Program-made: the position numbers and the translations under genes
Notes under the pieces: generated by a model
Told to the model about the DNA's origin: nothing
The model's input: the letters and a program-made list of their open reading frames with translations, nothing else
The model's database searches: none
Part shown: piece after piece, positions 34,601-42,449 of the stretch
How positions within the stretch are numbered: position 1 is the first letter of the stretch
How the letters are laid out: each line of letters opens with the position of its first letter
Source: JBAXLO01 sp037134755
GTDB lineage: Bacteria > Bacteroidota > Bacteroidia > Bacteroidales > JACABE01
NCBI GenBank assembly: GCA_037134755.1
Contig: JBAXLO010000010.1
Location: 1-42,449, forward strand
Length of the DNA stretch: 42,449 nt
Direction of reading: 5' to 3'

Positions 34601-34908
34601 TTAAAGATGATGAACTGGAACTTGTCGTCTGATTCAAAATCAAGTTTTGATTGAATTTCTTTAAGATGTTTAAGGGTGTAATCGGCGGTGTAATTAGCAA
34701 GTTGCTTACCCCCAAGATAAAAGTAGACATCAAACTTCTCGTAACGATAAAAAGTCCAGAAGAAATCATTGTATTGAACTCTGTTTTTACCAAAGTCTAA
34801 TTGAAAACCACTATAGAATTGTGCATTCAAACTCAAACTAACGCTACAAAAGATCACAAGTATGACCTTTTGTAAGTGTTTTTTTATGTGAGTTTTAATG
34901 TTAATCAT
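31624..34908 (-). CDS. Large exported protein: peptidase-MA-like, PD40 propeller and outer-membrane beta barrel
   Basis: A 1094-residue protein with a signal peptide (cleavage after LNAQ, about residue 30). Three parts: an N-terminal region like the peptidase MA family (about 35-290), with the downstream motif PPWYLQGLVAYISEGW but no HExxH where zinc proteases have it (GIAEVTVNQM instead); a WD40-like/PD40 propeller (about 300-560) with RLKISPDGENIAYVSNEMGKYKVWI and PRFINNSKEIIFSSNRFND; a linker; and a C-terminal barrel (about 730-1094) of the surface-antigen/BamA type ending FYFSLSLDF, with a terminal Phe as expected for Bam-assembled barrels. A role in envelope assembly or transport is inferred from the domains only. 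First gene of a likely three-gene transcript. Confidence 0.8.
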   Translation of the reverse strand: MINIKTHIKKHLQKVILVIFCSVSLSLNAQFYSGFQLDFGKNRVQYNDFFWTFYRYEKFDVYFYLGGKQLANYTADYTLKHLKEIQSKLDFESDDKFQFIIFNKLSDLKQSNIGYISNESYNTGGVTRLIGNKVFLYFNGDYVDFERQIRAGIAEVTVNQMIYGSTLLNKIKNNTIFSIPPWYLQGLVAYISEGWNTTIDNKVRDGVLSKRYEDFYKLSGEDAIIAGHSFWHYIAEKYGENNIASIVYMSRVSRNIETGFLYVLGLNYKTVMDEWIFYYKTKYAPISLLDVPKDDPIVKKIKNQRLYNRLKISPDGENIAYVSNEMGKYKVWIYNTVTKKYNKIMKAGHKLDEKTDYSYPLLAWHPTGELLNIIVEQNGHLYMYLYDVKKKSFEKQLLQYFEKVLDFSYSSTGQLIVFSAVQNGQSDIFVYNTASHSSEQITKDMYDDLNPRFINNSKEIIFSSNRFNDSIIFDPPFVAKINTNKDIFIYDYAKKTKMLRRVTKTPFADESYPMEYENNYLTYLSDQSGVVNRYIARVDSVISHIDTTVHYRYLTSSYPITNYRQSIIEQDVNTKAQKTGEIIYVDGVYKMFVTDKVPTKNLTKSTPDTTAYIKSLIAANIVIKKDSAASKKEKAPVIKRKRLVNVHLSDIRHKQDTTQVDTDNYRFDKQVLVKVNFQDSTDTNNGEFDTAFIATKQRNYEVQYSINGVTSQIDFSFLNANYQQFSGGGSPIYLNPGMNLLLKVGVSDLMEDYRLTGGIRFSFDFSDMEYLISYENLKKRLDRQLILHRQALDYSTSQYDAKQYTNEALYILKWPFSTVSCVKGTAFLRNDRQVILSTYDIANLQAPDVNTYWGGLKGEYIFDNTRYIGLNLYYGTRYKFWGEYYQSMITQEKDLFVLGFDFRNYQKIHKSFIWANRFAASTSFGHDKLIYYLGGVDNWLFPKFNNDITIATDQNYAYQTLATNMRGFTQNIRNGNSFAVFNSELRFPIFRYLSKKPIKSDFINNFQIIGFGDVGTAWNGSNPWAPDNALFTHIIPGNPITITLTKDIQPIVEGFGFGLRSRLLGYFMRADWAWGVDNGVIQPIVFYFSLSLDF

Positions 34909-35042
34909 ATCGTTTTGTCTGCTTCTTGCAGCATTATTAAATTAGTTTGCTAAATTAGTTCTTTTAAACGGAATAGCGTATCACTTTCTTGTATTAATTA
35001 AATTTATTTATAAAAATAGATTCCAGTTGTCATTAAAATACC

Positions 35043-35050
35043 TAATTTTG
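35043..35050 (+). promoter_or_regulatory. Likely -7 element of the small lipoprotein gene
   Basis: TAATTTTG followed by C is a typical Bacteroidota -7 box, 44 bp upstream of the ATG at 35095. The nearest TTG (35027) is closer than the usual 19 bp. Confidence 0.45.
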
Positions 35051-35094
35051 CACTGGCACATATTTTGTTAGTCACAGTAATTAAATAACGCATT

Positions 35095-35505
35095 ATGAAA
35101 AGAAAAGTTTTAAATAGCATCATGGTTTTAATGTTGTCGATGTTTGTATTTTATTCTTGTAAAAAGGATGATGTTACACAACCAATAGTCTTTACTCGCG
35201 ACGACTATATCGGCTCATGGAACGGAACTGAGGCACCCGCTGCCAAAAATCAGTACTTTATTTGTGTAATTTCTGCCGATCCTAATGTAAGCACCAACGT
35301 TAATATGAATAAGTTCGCTAATATTGCCGGTAATACTTATGCAGTTGTCACCGGAGCTAATATTACGATTCCAAGGCAGACATTAAGCGGCAACATTATT
35401 GAAGGTTGGGGCTCCATGCAGAACAAGAGCTATATAACGTTTCATTACTATGTTAATAACGGCACAGATAGTGTTGTTTACAATACTACATTCAACAAAC
35501 AGTAA
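35095..35505 (+). CDS. Small lipoprotein of unknown function
   Basis: A 136-residue protein with a signal II peptide: basic start, hydrophobic core, and Cys22 in FYSC followed by KKDD. The mature part is beta-rich (DDYIGSWNGTE, then ITIPRQTLSGNIIEGWGSMQ and a C-terminal strand pattern), similar in style to the small lipocalin-like lipoproteins of Bacteroidota, but not assigned to a family. Single gene on its strand, divergent from the PD40 protein. Confidence 0.75.
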   Translation: MKRKVLNSIMVLMLSMFVFYSCKKDDVTQPIVFTRDDYIGSWNGTEAPAAKNQYFICVISADPNVSTNVNMNKFANIAGNTYAVVTGANITIPRQTLSGNIIEGWGSMQNKSYITFHYYVNNGTDSVVYNTTFNKQ

Positions 35506-35529
35506 GCAGTATCCTTCAAAACCTTAAGC

Positions 35530-35561
35530 TTGGAAAGCGGTATTTAAATGCTGCTTTCCAA
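35530..35561. terminator. Hairpin after the small lipoprotein gene
   Basis: Nine-base-pair perfect stem TTGGAAAGC/GCTTTCCAA with a 14-nt loop, 24 bp after the stop. There is no T run, so termination may be Rho-assisted or weak. Confidence 0.55.
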
Positions 35562-35616
35562 ATATAAGTTGTATGTTTGCTAAAGATTATTATTTTCTAT
35601 AATCAAAACTAAAGTT

Positions 35617-35650
35617 AAAAAAAAGGCTGCCTCTTTTGGAGACAGCCTTT
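35617..35650 (-). terminator. Intrinsic terminator of the 35671-37509 gene
   Basis: On the minus strand a stem AAAGGCTG/CAGCCTTT extended by GAG/CTC across one mismatch, followed by a long T run. It lies about 20 bp after the stop. Confidence 0.8.
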
Positions 35651-35670
35651 CTTATTTTTTAAAAGATTGC

Positions 35671-37509
35671 TTATTTCTTTACAATCATTTTCTTTGTTTT
35701 AGAGAAGTCAGTTGTTCTTAATGTATAGAAATAAGTACCTGAACAAAGATCATTCAAGTTAACATCAATACTATGAACACCTATAGATTTGTTACCTTCG
35801 TTTAAAGTCATAACTTTTCTACCTGTTAAGTCATAAATATCTAAAGCTACGTTGTCAGCTTTTGTTAAATCATAAGAAATTCTTGTAGAATTATTAGCTG
35901 GGTTAGGAACATTCTGGAATAACGCAGGAGTATTCTTTTGTTGTTCAACAATACCATTTGGATTAGCTAAATTAGTATTTAATCTGATCATAGCAGGAGA
36001 ATTTCCTTTTCCAAAATAATACCATGTATTATCAACATCATATATATACATAGCATAATCAGGTTGAGGCACGTTAGTACCTGAAGCGATTAAAACAGTA
36101 TCAGTACCACCAAAAGCCTGAAGAGTTACAAAATATACAGAGTCTTTAGTCATCAATGGGCAAGCAGAGTTAAAATAAAAATCAACAGCTGTAGGATTAG
36201 CACCTGTAGTAGTAGCCATTTCACTAGCTAATAAGAAATGGTATTCAGATTCGGCAACAACAGTTTTAGTTTGTCCCCAACCTCTATAAAGTATAGCTTT
36301 TACAGGAGCATTAACAGTAGATCCACCAGCAATAACAGCAGTGATTGATTTTGCATAGGTATCTGCAGTTATTTCGATTAAGTTAGCCATTTGGAAAGCA
36401 TTAACACTTGTGCCAGTTGTAGCTACACCATTCCAATTAGCATTACCGTCATAATAATTATTATCACGTGAGTATAAACCATTATTACTTGTATTTACAA
36501 CAATATTAAAAGTGTCTTTATAAGCAACATGAGGTAAAGAATCACTTGAAACATACATAGCAATTTTAGAAGTTCCTGCAGTACTTATTGTGTAAAAATT
36601 TGCTACTTCTAAAGTATCACTGGCAAGAGATGGAGTTGTAGGGACAGCAGTAGAAACACCTGTAGTTGCAGAATTAAGTTCTTTAAGATGTAAAGCAATA
36701 TTAGGTTGAGCTGCACCTCCAGTATTTTTAACAAGAGCATCCATAGTTACAGAAAAAGATTGTCCGAAAGGGATTTGAGTATACCCACTGTATAAAAATG
36801 GAGAAGTAAATGTAACAAAACCTGCCCAAATATCCATATAATCTAAACTGTTATCAGGAATATTGTCAATTGATATATCATCAATATCTGCAGAAGCTCC
36901 ATCTTTACCATAATATTGGAAAGCTACTTTAAAATTAGTTGCTGTAGCATAAGCAGCTAAACTAATAGTTTGTTTGTAGTAAGTGTATGAAGTAAAAACA
37001 CCTACACTGTCTTCAGTCCAGATTAAATTCCATGTTGTTCCTCCATCAGTACTTACCTTAACTCTTAAATCATAATTGTTATTAGGACTTACGCCCCAAT
37101 AATAACTAGCATTCCACCAGAAATTTAAAGTTGGAGTAGTCAAAGTTGTAAGATTTACTGAAGGCGAAATAAGCCATTCATTTTGTTGAACTAAAGCAGG
37201 ATCATACAAAACCTGTGCATCTTTTGTTCCTGAATGAGGAGCAGCAGCTTGAGTCCATGTAAAAGAAGCATTAGCAGTTGTTTTTGTCCATCCTGTTGGA
37301 GGGAAAGTTGCACTTTCGAAACCTTCATTTAAAACAGCAGCTCTGTAATCAGTAGTTGCAGAAGGAGAAACTTTACCTGAAAAATGGTTACTTGCATGTT
37401 TTACCTTTGAATCAGGGCGAAATACTTTTTGATAATTTGTTTGACTGTTTTGTGCAAACACACTAACAACCAAAACAGAAGCGATTAAAAAAGAGACTAA
37501 TTTTTTCAT
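35671..37509 (-). CDS. T9SS-secreted protein with MAM/jelly-roll-like domain (paralogue 2 of a tandem pair)
   Basis: A 612-residue exported protein. Signal peptide to about residue 20 (VFAQ); an N-terminal jelly-roll domain (about 60-215) with EGFESATFPPTGWTKT, NEWLISPSVNLT, FWWNASYYWG and DIDDISI, the pattern of MAM or cleaved-adhesin modules; a central beta region with NWNGVATTGTSVNAF; and a type A T9SS sorting domain (about 535-612) with FQNVPNPANNSTRISYDL, LDIYDLTGRKV, GTYFYTLRT and the end TKKMIVKK. Closely related along its whole length to the upstream neighbour at 37675-39525. Likely a surface adhesin or protease-associated protein; no catalytic residues are seen. Confidence 0.88.
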   Translation of the reverse strand: MKKLVSFLIASVLVVSVFAQNSQTNYQKVFRPDSKVKHASNHFSGKVSPSATTDYRAAVLNEGFESATFPPTGWTKTTANASFTWTQAAAPHSGTKDAQVLYDPALVQQNEWLISPSVNLTTLTTPTLNFWWNASYYWGVSPNNNYDLRVKVSTDGGTTWNLIWTEDSVGVFTSYTYYKQTISLAAYATATNFKVAFQYYGKDGASADIDDISIDNIPDNSLDYMDIWAGFVTFTSPFLYSGYTQIPFGQSFSVTMDALVKNTGGAAQPNIALHLKELNSATTGVSTAVPTTPSLASDTLEVANFYTISTAGTSKIAMYVSSDSLPHVAYKDTFNIVVNTSNNGLYSRDNNYYDGNANWNGVATTGTSVNAFQMANLIEITADTYAKSITAVIAGGSTVNAPVKAILYRGWGQTKTVVAESEYHFLLASEMATTTGANPTAVDFYFNSACPLMTKDSVYFVTLQAFGGTDTVLIASGTNVPQPDYAMYIYDVDNTWYYFGKGNSPAMIRLNTNLANPNGIVEQQKNTPALFQNVPNPANNSTRISYDLTKADNVALDIYDLTGRKVMTLNEGNKSIGVHSIDVNLNDLCSGTYFYTLRTTDFSKTKKMIVKK

Positions 37510-37544
37510 TTTAATATATTTTAATTAATTAATATTATTTTTTA

Positions 37545-37552
37545 CAAAGATA
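37545..37552 (-). promoter_or_regulatory. -7 element of the 35671-37509 gene
   Basis: Minus-strand TATCTTTG about 36 bp upstream of the ATG. A CTG lies 18 bp further upstream. The same box and the same AT-rich leader (TTAATTAATTAATATTA on the plus strand) stand before the paralogue. Confidence 0.6.
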
Positions 37553-37616
37553 GATATTATAATTATATTTCAGCATATATTTTAAAAATAATTAATAAAA
37601 AACTTGTTAAATGTAA

Positions 37617-37652
37617 AAAAGGCTGCAAGATTATTGATTCTTGCAGCCTTTT
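37617..37652. terminator. Intrinsic terminator of the 37675-39525 gene
   Basis: Perfect 14-bp stem AAAAGGCTGCAAGA/TCTTGCAGCCTTTT with an 8-nt loop, 22 bp after the stop; the minus strand then reads TTTT and TACATT. It separates the two paralogues into independent transcripts. Confidence 0.9.
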
Positions 37653-37674
37653 ATTTAAAATGAATTGTAAGAAA

Positions 37675-39525
37675 TTACCTAACTATCATTTTCTTAGTCT
37701 TTGTAAAATCATTAGTTCTTAATGTGTAGAAATAGGTGCCTGAATTTAAAGAACTCAAGTTGATATCTACACTATGAACACCTGCAAGTTTGTTTCCTTC
37801 GTTAAAAGACAAAACTTTTCTGCCTGTAAGATCATAAATATCTAAAGTAACTTTTTCAGATTTAGTTAACTCATAAGATATTCTTGTTGTATTATTAGCT
37901 GGATTAGGAGTGTTTTGATACAGTTCTGCATTATTCTTTCCATTTTCTACAATTCCGATTGGATTAGTTGCACATGTATTCAATCTAATCATTGAAGGTT
38001 TGTTATATGAATCAAAATAATACCAGGTATTATCAGTATCATATATATACATGGTATAATTCGGTTGAGGAAAATTAGCATTAGAAGCTACTAAAACGGT
38101 ATCAGTGCCACCAAAAGCTTGTATAGCCGCAAAATAAACAGAATCTTTAGTTAGCAAAGGACTGGCACTATTAAAATAAAACTCAATTGCAGGAGGATTA
38201 ACACCAAATGTAGTTGCTATTTCATTAGCTTGTATAAAATGATAATCAGACTCAGCAACAATTGTTTTAGTTTGCCCCCATCCTCTGTAAAGTATTGCTT
38301 TAATAGGAGCATTAACTGTAGTTCCAACTGATACAACCACACTAATAGATTTTGCATAAGTATCAGCTGTTATTTCGAATAAATGAGCAAACTGAAATGC
38401 ATTTACGCTTGTCCCTGTGGTTGCAACACCATTCCACATACGATTGCCTTCGTAATCATTGTTGTCACGTGAAAAGATACCATTGTTAGCAGAATTTACC
38501 ACTACATTAAATGTATCAACATAAGAATAAGATGGGATAGAATCATCTGATACATACATTGCAATTTTATGAGTTCCGGCACTATTAATAGTATAAAAAG
38601 TATCAACTGTTAAAGTATCGTGAGCCATTGAAACTAAAGAAGGATAGTTTGCAGAAACACCTGTTGTGCCTGAACCTAATTCTTTTAAATGTAATTTAAT
38701 GTTTGTTTGTGTTGCACTACCATAATTTTTAAGATCTGCAAGCATAGTTACAGGGAACGTTTGCCCTAAAGGAATTTGTGAATACCCGTCATATAAAAAT
38801 GGTGCAATACTTGTTACATAACCCGGCCATATCTCTGAGAATTCTAAATTGTTAGCAGGTAAATCAGTTACAGTAACATCATCTACATATAAGTTATAAC
38901 CGTTAGAACCAATATACTGAAAAGCAATTTTAAAATTAGTGCAAGTATCATAAGCTGCTAAATTGATAGATTGTTTGTAATAAAGAAAGTCAGTAAACAC
39001 ACCTGCACTATCTTCAGTCCAGATTATATTCCAGTTTGTGCCACCATCAGAGCTAACTTTTACTTTAAAATCATAGTTATTATTAGGAGTAACTCCCCAA
39101 TAATAACTCATACTCCACCAGAAATTCAGCATAGGAGTAGTTAAAGCAGTTAAGTTTAAAGTTGGAGTTATCAACCATTCATTTTGTTGAGCTAATGTAG
39201 GATCCCAATGAACACCGGCGCAATAAGTGCCACCATGTTGATGGTTGGCTGAAGTCTGAATCCATTGATAAGCCACAGTTGGATCAACATTCGTTTTTGT
39301 CCAGTTTGTTGGAGGGAATGTTGTTCCTTCAAAACCTTCACTAAAAAGAGAAGCTTTAACAGGAAGATAAGTGTTAGGATTTAAATTGACATTAGAATAA
39401 TCCATCGACCCAAATACCTTAGATTGTGGACGAAATACTTTTTGAGTGTTTGACTGATTGTTATTTTGTGCAAAGACAAATACAACCATTGTTAAAGAAA
39501 TAAATAAAGAGACTAATTTTTTCAT
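37675..39525 (-). CDS. T9SS-secreted protein with MAM/jelly-roll-like domain (paralogue 1 of a tandem pair)
   Basis: A 616-residue exported protein with the same layout as the downstream paralogue: signal peptide to about residue 20, jelly-roll domain with EGFEGTTFPPTNWTKT, NEWLITPTLNLT, FWWSMSYYWG and YVDDVTV, the shared central block MWNGVATTGTSVNAF, and a type A T9SS sorting domain (YQNTPNPANNTTRISYEL ... KTKKMIVR). It ends in a single Arg where the paralogue has two Lys; a basic end is common in these signals. The two copies differ most in the N-terminal 60 residues and in the binding-face loops, consistent with duplication followed by divergence. Confidence 0.88.
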   Translation of the reverse strand: MKKLVSLFISLTMVVFVFAQNNNQSNTQKVFRPQSKVFGSMDYSNVNLNPNTYLPVKASLFSEGFEGTTFPPTNWTKTNVDPTVAYQWIQTSANHQHGGTYCAGVHWDPTLAQQNEWLITPTLNLTALTTPMLNFWWSMSYYWGVTPNNNYDFKVKVSSDGGTNWNIIWTEDSAGVFTDFLYYKQSINLAAYDTCTNFKIAFQYIGSNGYNLYVDDVTVTDLPANNLEFSEIWPGYVTSIAPFLYDGYSQIPLGQTFPVTMLADLKNYGSATQTNIKLHLKELGSGTTGVSANYPSLVSMAHDTLTVDTFYTINSAGTHKIAMYVSDDSIPSYSYVDTFNVVVNSANNGIFSRDNNDYEGNRMWNGVATTGTSVNAFQFAHLFEITADTYAKSISVVVSVGTTVNAPIKAILYRGWGQTKTIVAESDYHFIQANEIATTFGVNPPAIEFYFNSASPLLTKDSVYFAAIQAFGGTDTVLVASNANFPQPNYTMYIYDTDNTWYYFDSYNKPSMIRLNTCATNPIGIVENGKNNAELYQNTPNPANNTTRISYELTKSEKVTLDIYDLTGRKVLSFNEGNKLAGVHSVDINLSSLNSGTYFYTLRTNDFTKTKKMIVR

Positions 39526-39561
39526 TTTTAAAACGTTTAATTAATTAATATTATTTGAGCA

Positions 39562-39569
39562 CAAAGATA
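39562..39569 (-). promoter_or_regulatory. -7 element of the 37675-39525 gene
   Basis: Minus-strand TATCTTTG about 37 bp upstream of the ATG; TTG lies 21 bp further upstream (39591-39593). Box, spacing to the ATG and leader match those of the paralogue. Confidence 0.6.
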
Positions 39570-39609
39570 ACAATTAATTAAACACTTTGGCAATTACTTA
39601 ACAAATTAT

Positions 39610-40395
39610 TTACATTTTGTTTTGTTCTGACATCATTCTTACCATCATTGTTACCATTTTTCTTGGTGATAAACGAATAGAGAAGGCCATTATCTTATTT
39701 AGCAAACCATGAATAACTACTGTTTTGCCTTTCATCAATGCATTAAATCCAAACAGTGCAACCTCTTTGGATGAAGGCATTTTCTTATCTTTAAATAGCT
39801 TTGTTTCTTCTGCTGCAGCTGCTTTAGCAAATCCTGATTCAGTTGGGCCGGGGCATAATGCCGTTACTGTAACTCCTGTTCCTTTAAGTTCGTTTGCTAT
39901 TGCTTCAGAAAATGAAAGTACGTAAGCTTTCGTTGCAAAATATACTGCCATTAAAGGGCCTGGTTGAAATGCAGCTGTTGATGCTAAGTTTAATATCTTA
40001 CCATCTTTAGCAAGTATCATATCTTTAACAAACAACTTTGTAAGATATGTTAATGCGGTAATATTAAGATTAATCATTTGCTGCTCTTTGTTCCAATCGG
40101 TATCATTAAAGAAACCAAAATCACCGAAGCCTGCATTATTAATCAATACATTTATATATATGTTCTCACTTTTCAACGAATTATACACCTCATCGATAGA
40201 TGCAATTATTGAAAGATCTTTTGCATAAACCTTAACCTTTACGTTGTATGCATCAGTTATTTGCGATGCAATCTCTTTTAGTTTAGCTTCACTACGAGCT
40301 ACTAATACCAAATCATATTTATGTTGAGCAAATAGTATAGCAAACTCATAACCTATACCTCCTGATGCTCCTGTAATTAATGCCGTTTTATTCAT
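39610..40395 (-). CDS. Short-chain dehydrogenase/reductase
   Basis: A 261-residue classical SDR enzyme. NAD(P)-binding TGASGGIGYEFA (about 7-18) and the basic pair VARSEAK suggest NADPH preference; NNAG at the end of strand four; the catalytic Ser in LNLASTAAF and YFATK with catalytic Tyr and Lys; then CPGPTESGF. The C-terminal tail is basic and hydrophobic (KKMPSSKEVALFGF ... PRKMVTMMVRMM), as in the SDRs related to DltE and YqjQ. The substrate is unknown. It starts 33 bp after uvrC and is probably in the same transcript. Confidence 0.88.
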   Translation of the reverse strand: MNKTALITGASGGIGYEFAILFAQHKYDLVLVARSEAKLKEIASQITDAYNVKVKVYAKDLSIIASIDEVYNSLKSENIYINVLINNAGFGDFGFFNDTDWNKEQQMINLNITALTYLTKLFVKDMILAKDGKILNLASTAAFQPGPLMAVYFATKAYVLSFSEAIANELKGTGVTVTALCPGPTESGFAKAAAAEETKLFKDKKMPSSKEVALFGFNALMKGKTVVIHGLLNKIMAFSIRLSPRKMVTMMVRMMSEQNKM

Positions 40396-40428
40396 AATGT
40401 CTATTATTATACACTTATTAAAACAATT

Positions 40429-42261
40429 CTATTCTGTTTTTGATTCCTTTTCTTTCTGAAAGTAGCTTCTTAATATCTCAGTTTTGGCTTTGCCTATAAC
40501 AGTTTGAAGTTCTTCCTCGCTTGCTTTTTTTATATTCTTAACCGATTTAAACTTTCTTAATAATGTTTGAGCAGTTGCAAAACCAATCCCATCTATCTCA
40601 GTTAAAACCGATTTAATAGTTCCTTTTTCTCTTTTACTTCTATGATGTGTTATCCCAAAGCGATGCGCCTCATCTCTCAGTTGTTGTATTACTTTTAATG
40701 TCTCCGATTTTTTATCCAGATACATTGGTATTGAATCACCGGGATAATAGATTTCTTCTAATTTCTTTGCTATACCAATGATACTTACTTTACCACGCAA
40801 ATCGAGTTTCTCTAAGCTCTTTAAAGCCGAGCTTAATTGTCCCTTTCCTCCATCAACTACAATCAATTGAGGCAATGATTTGTTCTCATCTAATATCCTT
40901 TTATACCTTCTATAGATAACCTCTTCCATCGAAGCAAAATCATTAGGACCTTCAACAGTTTTAATGTTAAAATGACGGTATTCCTTCTTCTCAGGCTTAG
41001 CATTTTTAAACACAACCATTGCAGATACCGGATAAGCTCCTTGTATGTTAGAGTTGTCAAAGCATTCAATGTAAACCGGAGGCTCATTCAACCTTAGGTC
41101 TTTCATCATCTGAGCAAGGATTCTTTTGGAATGCCTTTCGGGATCAACCAAATCTTTTTGTCTTTGTTTCTCAATCTTATAATACTTTGCGTTGCGCTCT
41201 GATAGTTCTAGCAATTGCTTCTTATCACCTCGTTGTGGCACAGTTAATTTTATATTCTGGAAGTCAGTTTCCATTTTAAACGGCACTAATATTTCATTAG
41301 CATTACTATCGAATCGTTGACGCAAATCTACTATTGCCAATGATAATAATTCTTCAGCAGATTCGTCCAGTTTCTTTTTCATTTCGATGGTATGAGCCTG
41401 AACAATTGCCCCATTCATCACTTTTAAGAAGTTGACATAACCATAATTATCATCTGTTACAATCGAAAAGACATCTATATTATCAATACTTGGATTAACT
41501 ATTGTTGATTTACTCTTATACTTCTCCAGCTGCTCAATTTTATCTTTGCAAATCTGTGCTTTTTCAAACTCTAATGTTGATGCATACTGCATCATAATCT
41601 CTTTTAAATGTTTTAATACCGTAGATATATTCCCTTTAATAATTTCTTTTACAAACTCTATGTTTTGTTGATAATCTTCGGCAGTTTGATGTGCTTCACA
41701 AGGTCCTTTACAGTTCTTAATATGATATTCAAGACATACTTTAAACTTCTTATTATCAATATTAGCCTTTGTTAAATTAAGATTGCAATTGCGCAAAGGA
41801 TACAAATGTTTTATAAGATCAAGCAAGGTATTCATCATCTTCACAGATGCATAAGGACCAAAATACTGCGATCCATCTTTGTAAACATTACGTGTAGAAA
41901 ATACTCTAGGGAATGCTTCGTTCTTAATACAAATCCATGGGTAGGTTTTATCATCCTTAAGCATTACATTGTAACGCGGTTGATACTTCTTAATTAAGTT
42001 GTTTTCGAGCAGCAGAGCATCCAGTTCGGTATCAACGATTACAAACTTTATATCTGCAATCTTTTTTACCAGCACCGTTATCTTTCCATTCTCATGAACC
42101 TCTTTATTAAAATAAGATAGAACTCGTTTCTTTAAATTCTTGGCTTTACCAATATAAATAATGGTTCCTTTATCATCAAAATACTGATATATACCCGGCT
42201 TATCAGGCAAGGTTTTCAATATTGCTTTTACATGCTCTGTATATTTAGATTCAGTTTTCAA
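40429..42261 (-). CDS. uvrC: Excinuclease ABC subunit C
   Basis: A 610-residue nucleotide-excision-repair nuclease that makes both incisions around a UvrB-bound lesion. The GIY-YIG domain starts PGIYQYFDDKGTIIYIGKAK (about 17-36); a UVR segment with STLEFEKAQICKDKIEQLE (about 210-240) contacts UvrB; the RNase H-like second nuclease shows ECFDNSNIQGAYPVSAMVVF and VVDGGKGQLSSA; and a C-terminal helix-hairpin-helix pair (EIDGIGFATAQTLLRKFKSV) binds DNA. Full length. It follows the gldH gene by 21 bp. Confidence 0.97.
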   Translation of the reverse strand: MKTESKYTEHVKAILKTLPDKPGIYQYFDDKGTIIYIGKAKNLKKRVLSYFNKEVHENGKITVLVKKIADIKFVIVDTELDALLLENNLIKKYQPRYNVMLKDDKTYPWICIKNEAFPRVFSTRNVYKDGSQYFGPYASVKMMNTLLDLIKHLYPLRNCNLNLTKANIDNKKFKVCLEYHIKNCKGPCEAHQTAEDYQQNIEFVKEIIKGNISTVLKHLKEIMMQYASTLEFEKAQICKDKIEQLEKYKSKSTIVNPSIDNIDVFSIVTDDNYGYVNFLKVMNGAIVQAHTIEMKKKLDESAEELLSLAIVDLRQRFDSNANEILVPFKMETDFQNIKLTVPQRGDKKQLLELSERNAKYYKIEKQRQKDLVDPERHSKRILAQMMKDLRLNEPPVYIECFDNSNIQGAYPVSAMVVFKNAKPEKKEYRHFNIKTVEGPNDFASMEEVIYRRYKRILDENKSLPQLIVVDGGKGQLSSALKSLEKLDLRGKVSIIGIAKKLEEIYYPGDSIPMYLDKKSETLKVIQQLRDEAHRFGITHHRSKREKGTIKSVLTEIDGIGFATAQTLLRKFKSVKNIKKASEEELQTVIGKAKTEILRSYFQKEKESKTE

Positions 42262-42282
42262 AATATTTATTGAAATAAATAC

Positions 42283-42449
42283 TTATTTAGCTTTCTCAAC
42301 GAGGATGCCGAAATCTACTAAACCGGGAATGTCATAATGATCCATTAAGTTGTCGATTTGAAACTTACAAACACCTATTTGGTTAAAACAAATGTTTTGC
42401 TTTACCTGCAACTTCAAATCATACAAATCGCCTGCTCCATCGCCAAGCA
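42283..42449 (-). CDS. gldH: 3' end of a GldH gliding-motility/T9SS lipoprotein gene
   Basis: Only the last 55 codons lie in the window; the gene enters from the right edge. The readable end contains GDGAGDLYDLKL, NICFNQIGVCKFQIDN and a tail GLVDFGILVEKAK. This matches the C-terminal pattern of GldH proteins (G.G.GD.YD...L.K..v.F...G.Y.f.i.Q.MR...L.GI.DVG.rIEk), a lipoprotein of the gliding and type IX secretion machinery. It lies 21 bp upstream of uvrC on the same strand. The assignment rests on this short end only. Confidence 0.65.
   Translation of the reverse strand, partial: LGDGAGDLYDLKLQVKQNICFNQIGVCKFQIDNLMDHYDIPGLVDFGILVEKAK

Noticed and set aside
1..42449. Prophage, integrative element or SusCD polysaccharide locus
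   Set aside because: No capsid, tail, relaxase or SusC/SusD genes are present; the recombinase at the left edge alone does not show an element in this window.

Overview
The window is AT-rich bacterial chromosome that reads as Bacteroidota, probably class Bacteroidia. The reasons are type IX secretion (T9SS) sorting domains on three secreted proteins, a PorW/SprE lipoprotein and the end of a GldH lipoprotein, a bactofilin next to AtpZ, a FISUMP-domain protein, and promoters of the Bacteroidota form (TAnnTTTG, sometimes with an upstream TTG). I see no rRNA or tRNA gene, CRISPR array or SusCD pair.

Layout. 1-822: a tyrosine recombinase entering from the left edge. 1004-6169 (minus): a 1721-residue secreted repeat protein. 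6410-7403: a promoter, an ORF built on six 42-bp repeats, and a MITE-like element with 7-bp flanking direct repeats. 7420-12192 (minus): a secreted modular GH38 alpha-mannosidase. 12763-16668 (minus): porW/sprE, bactofilin, atpZ and a DUF6168-like gene, which is the usual upstream part of a Bacteroidota ATP synthase locus, but no atp structural genes follow. 16972-18166: small accessory genes and a non-coding array with a 41-bp period. 18167-19761: two small unknown genes and a fructosamine-kinase-family gene. 19766-21994 (minus): GH3-type amidosynthetase and LysE exporter. 22105-23208: endonuclease/exonuclease/phosphatase protein. 23402-27522: adaptor, MacB-type permease and TolC. 27730-29211 (minus): LamG plus FISUMP surface protein. 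29334-30535: promoter, 21-bp repeat array and an unknown gene. 30793-34908 (minus): large PD40/beta-barrel protein, half-size TSUP permease and YhbP-like protein. 35095-35505: small lipoprotein. 35671-39525 (minus): two tandem T9SS-cargo paralogues. 39610-42449 (minus): SDR, uvrC and the 3' end of gldH.

How it fits together. PorW/SprE and GldH belong to the secretion/gliding apparatus. The GH38 enzyme and the two tandem paralogues carry matching C-terminal sorting signals and are likely substrates. The other modules are housekeeping (uvrC), efflux, or accessory.

The least explained signal is a set of unrelated short repeats. Four gene 3' ends carry degenerate tandem repeats of 7, 8 or 9 bp directly at or after the stop codon. 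Three larger arrays (41, 42 and 21 bp) lie in accessory or leader DNA. All assignments come from reading motifs by eye; no database search was run.
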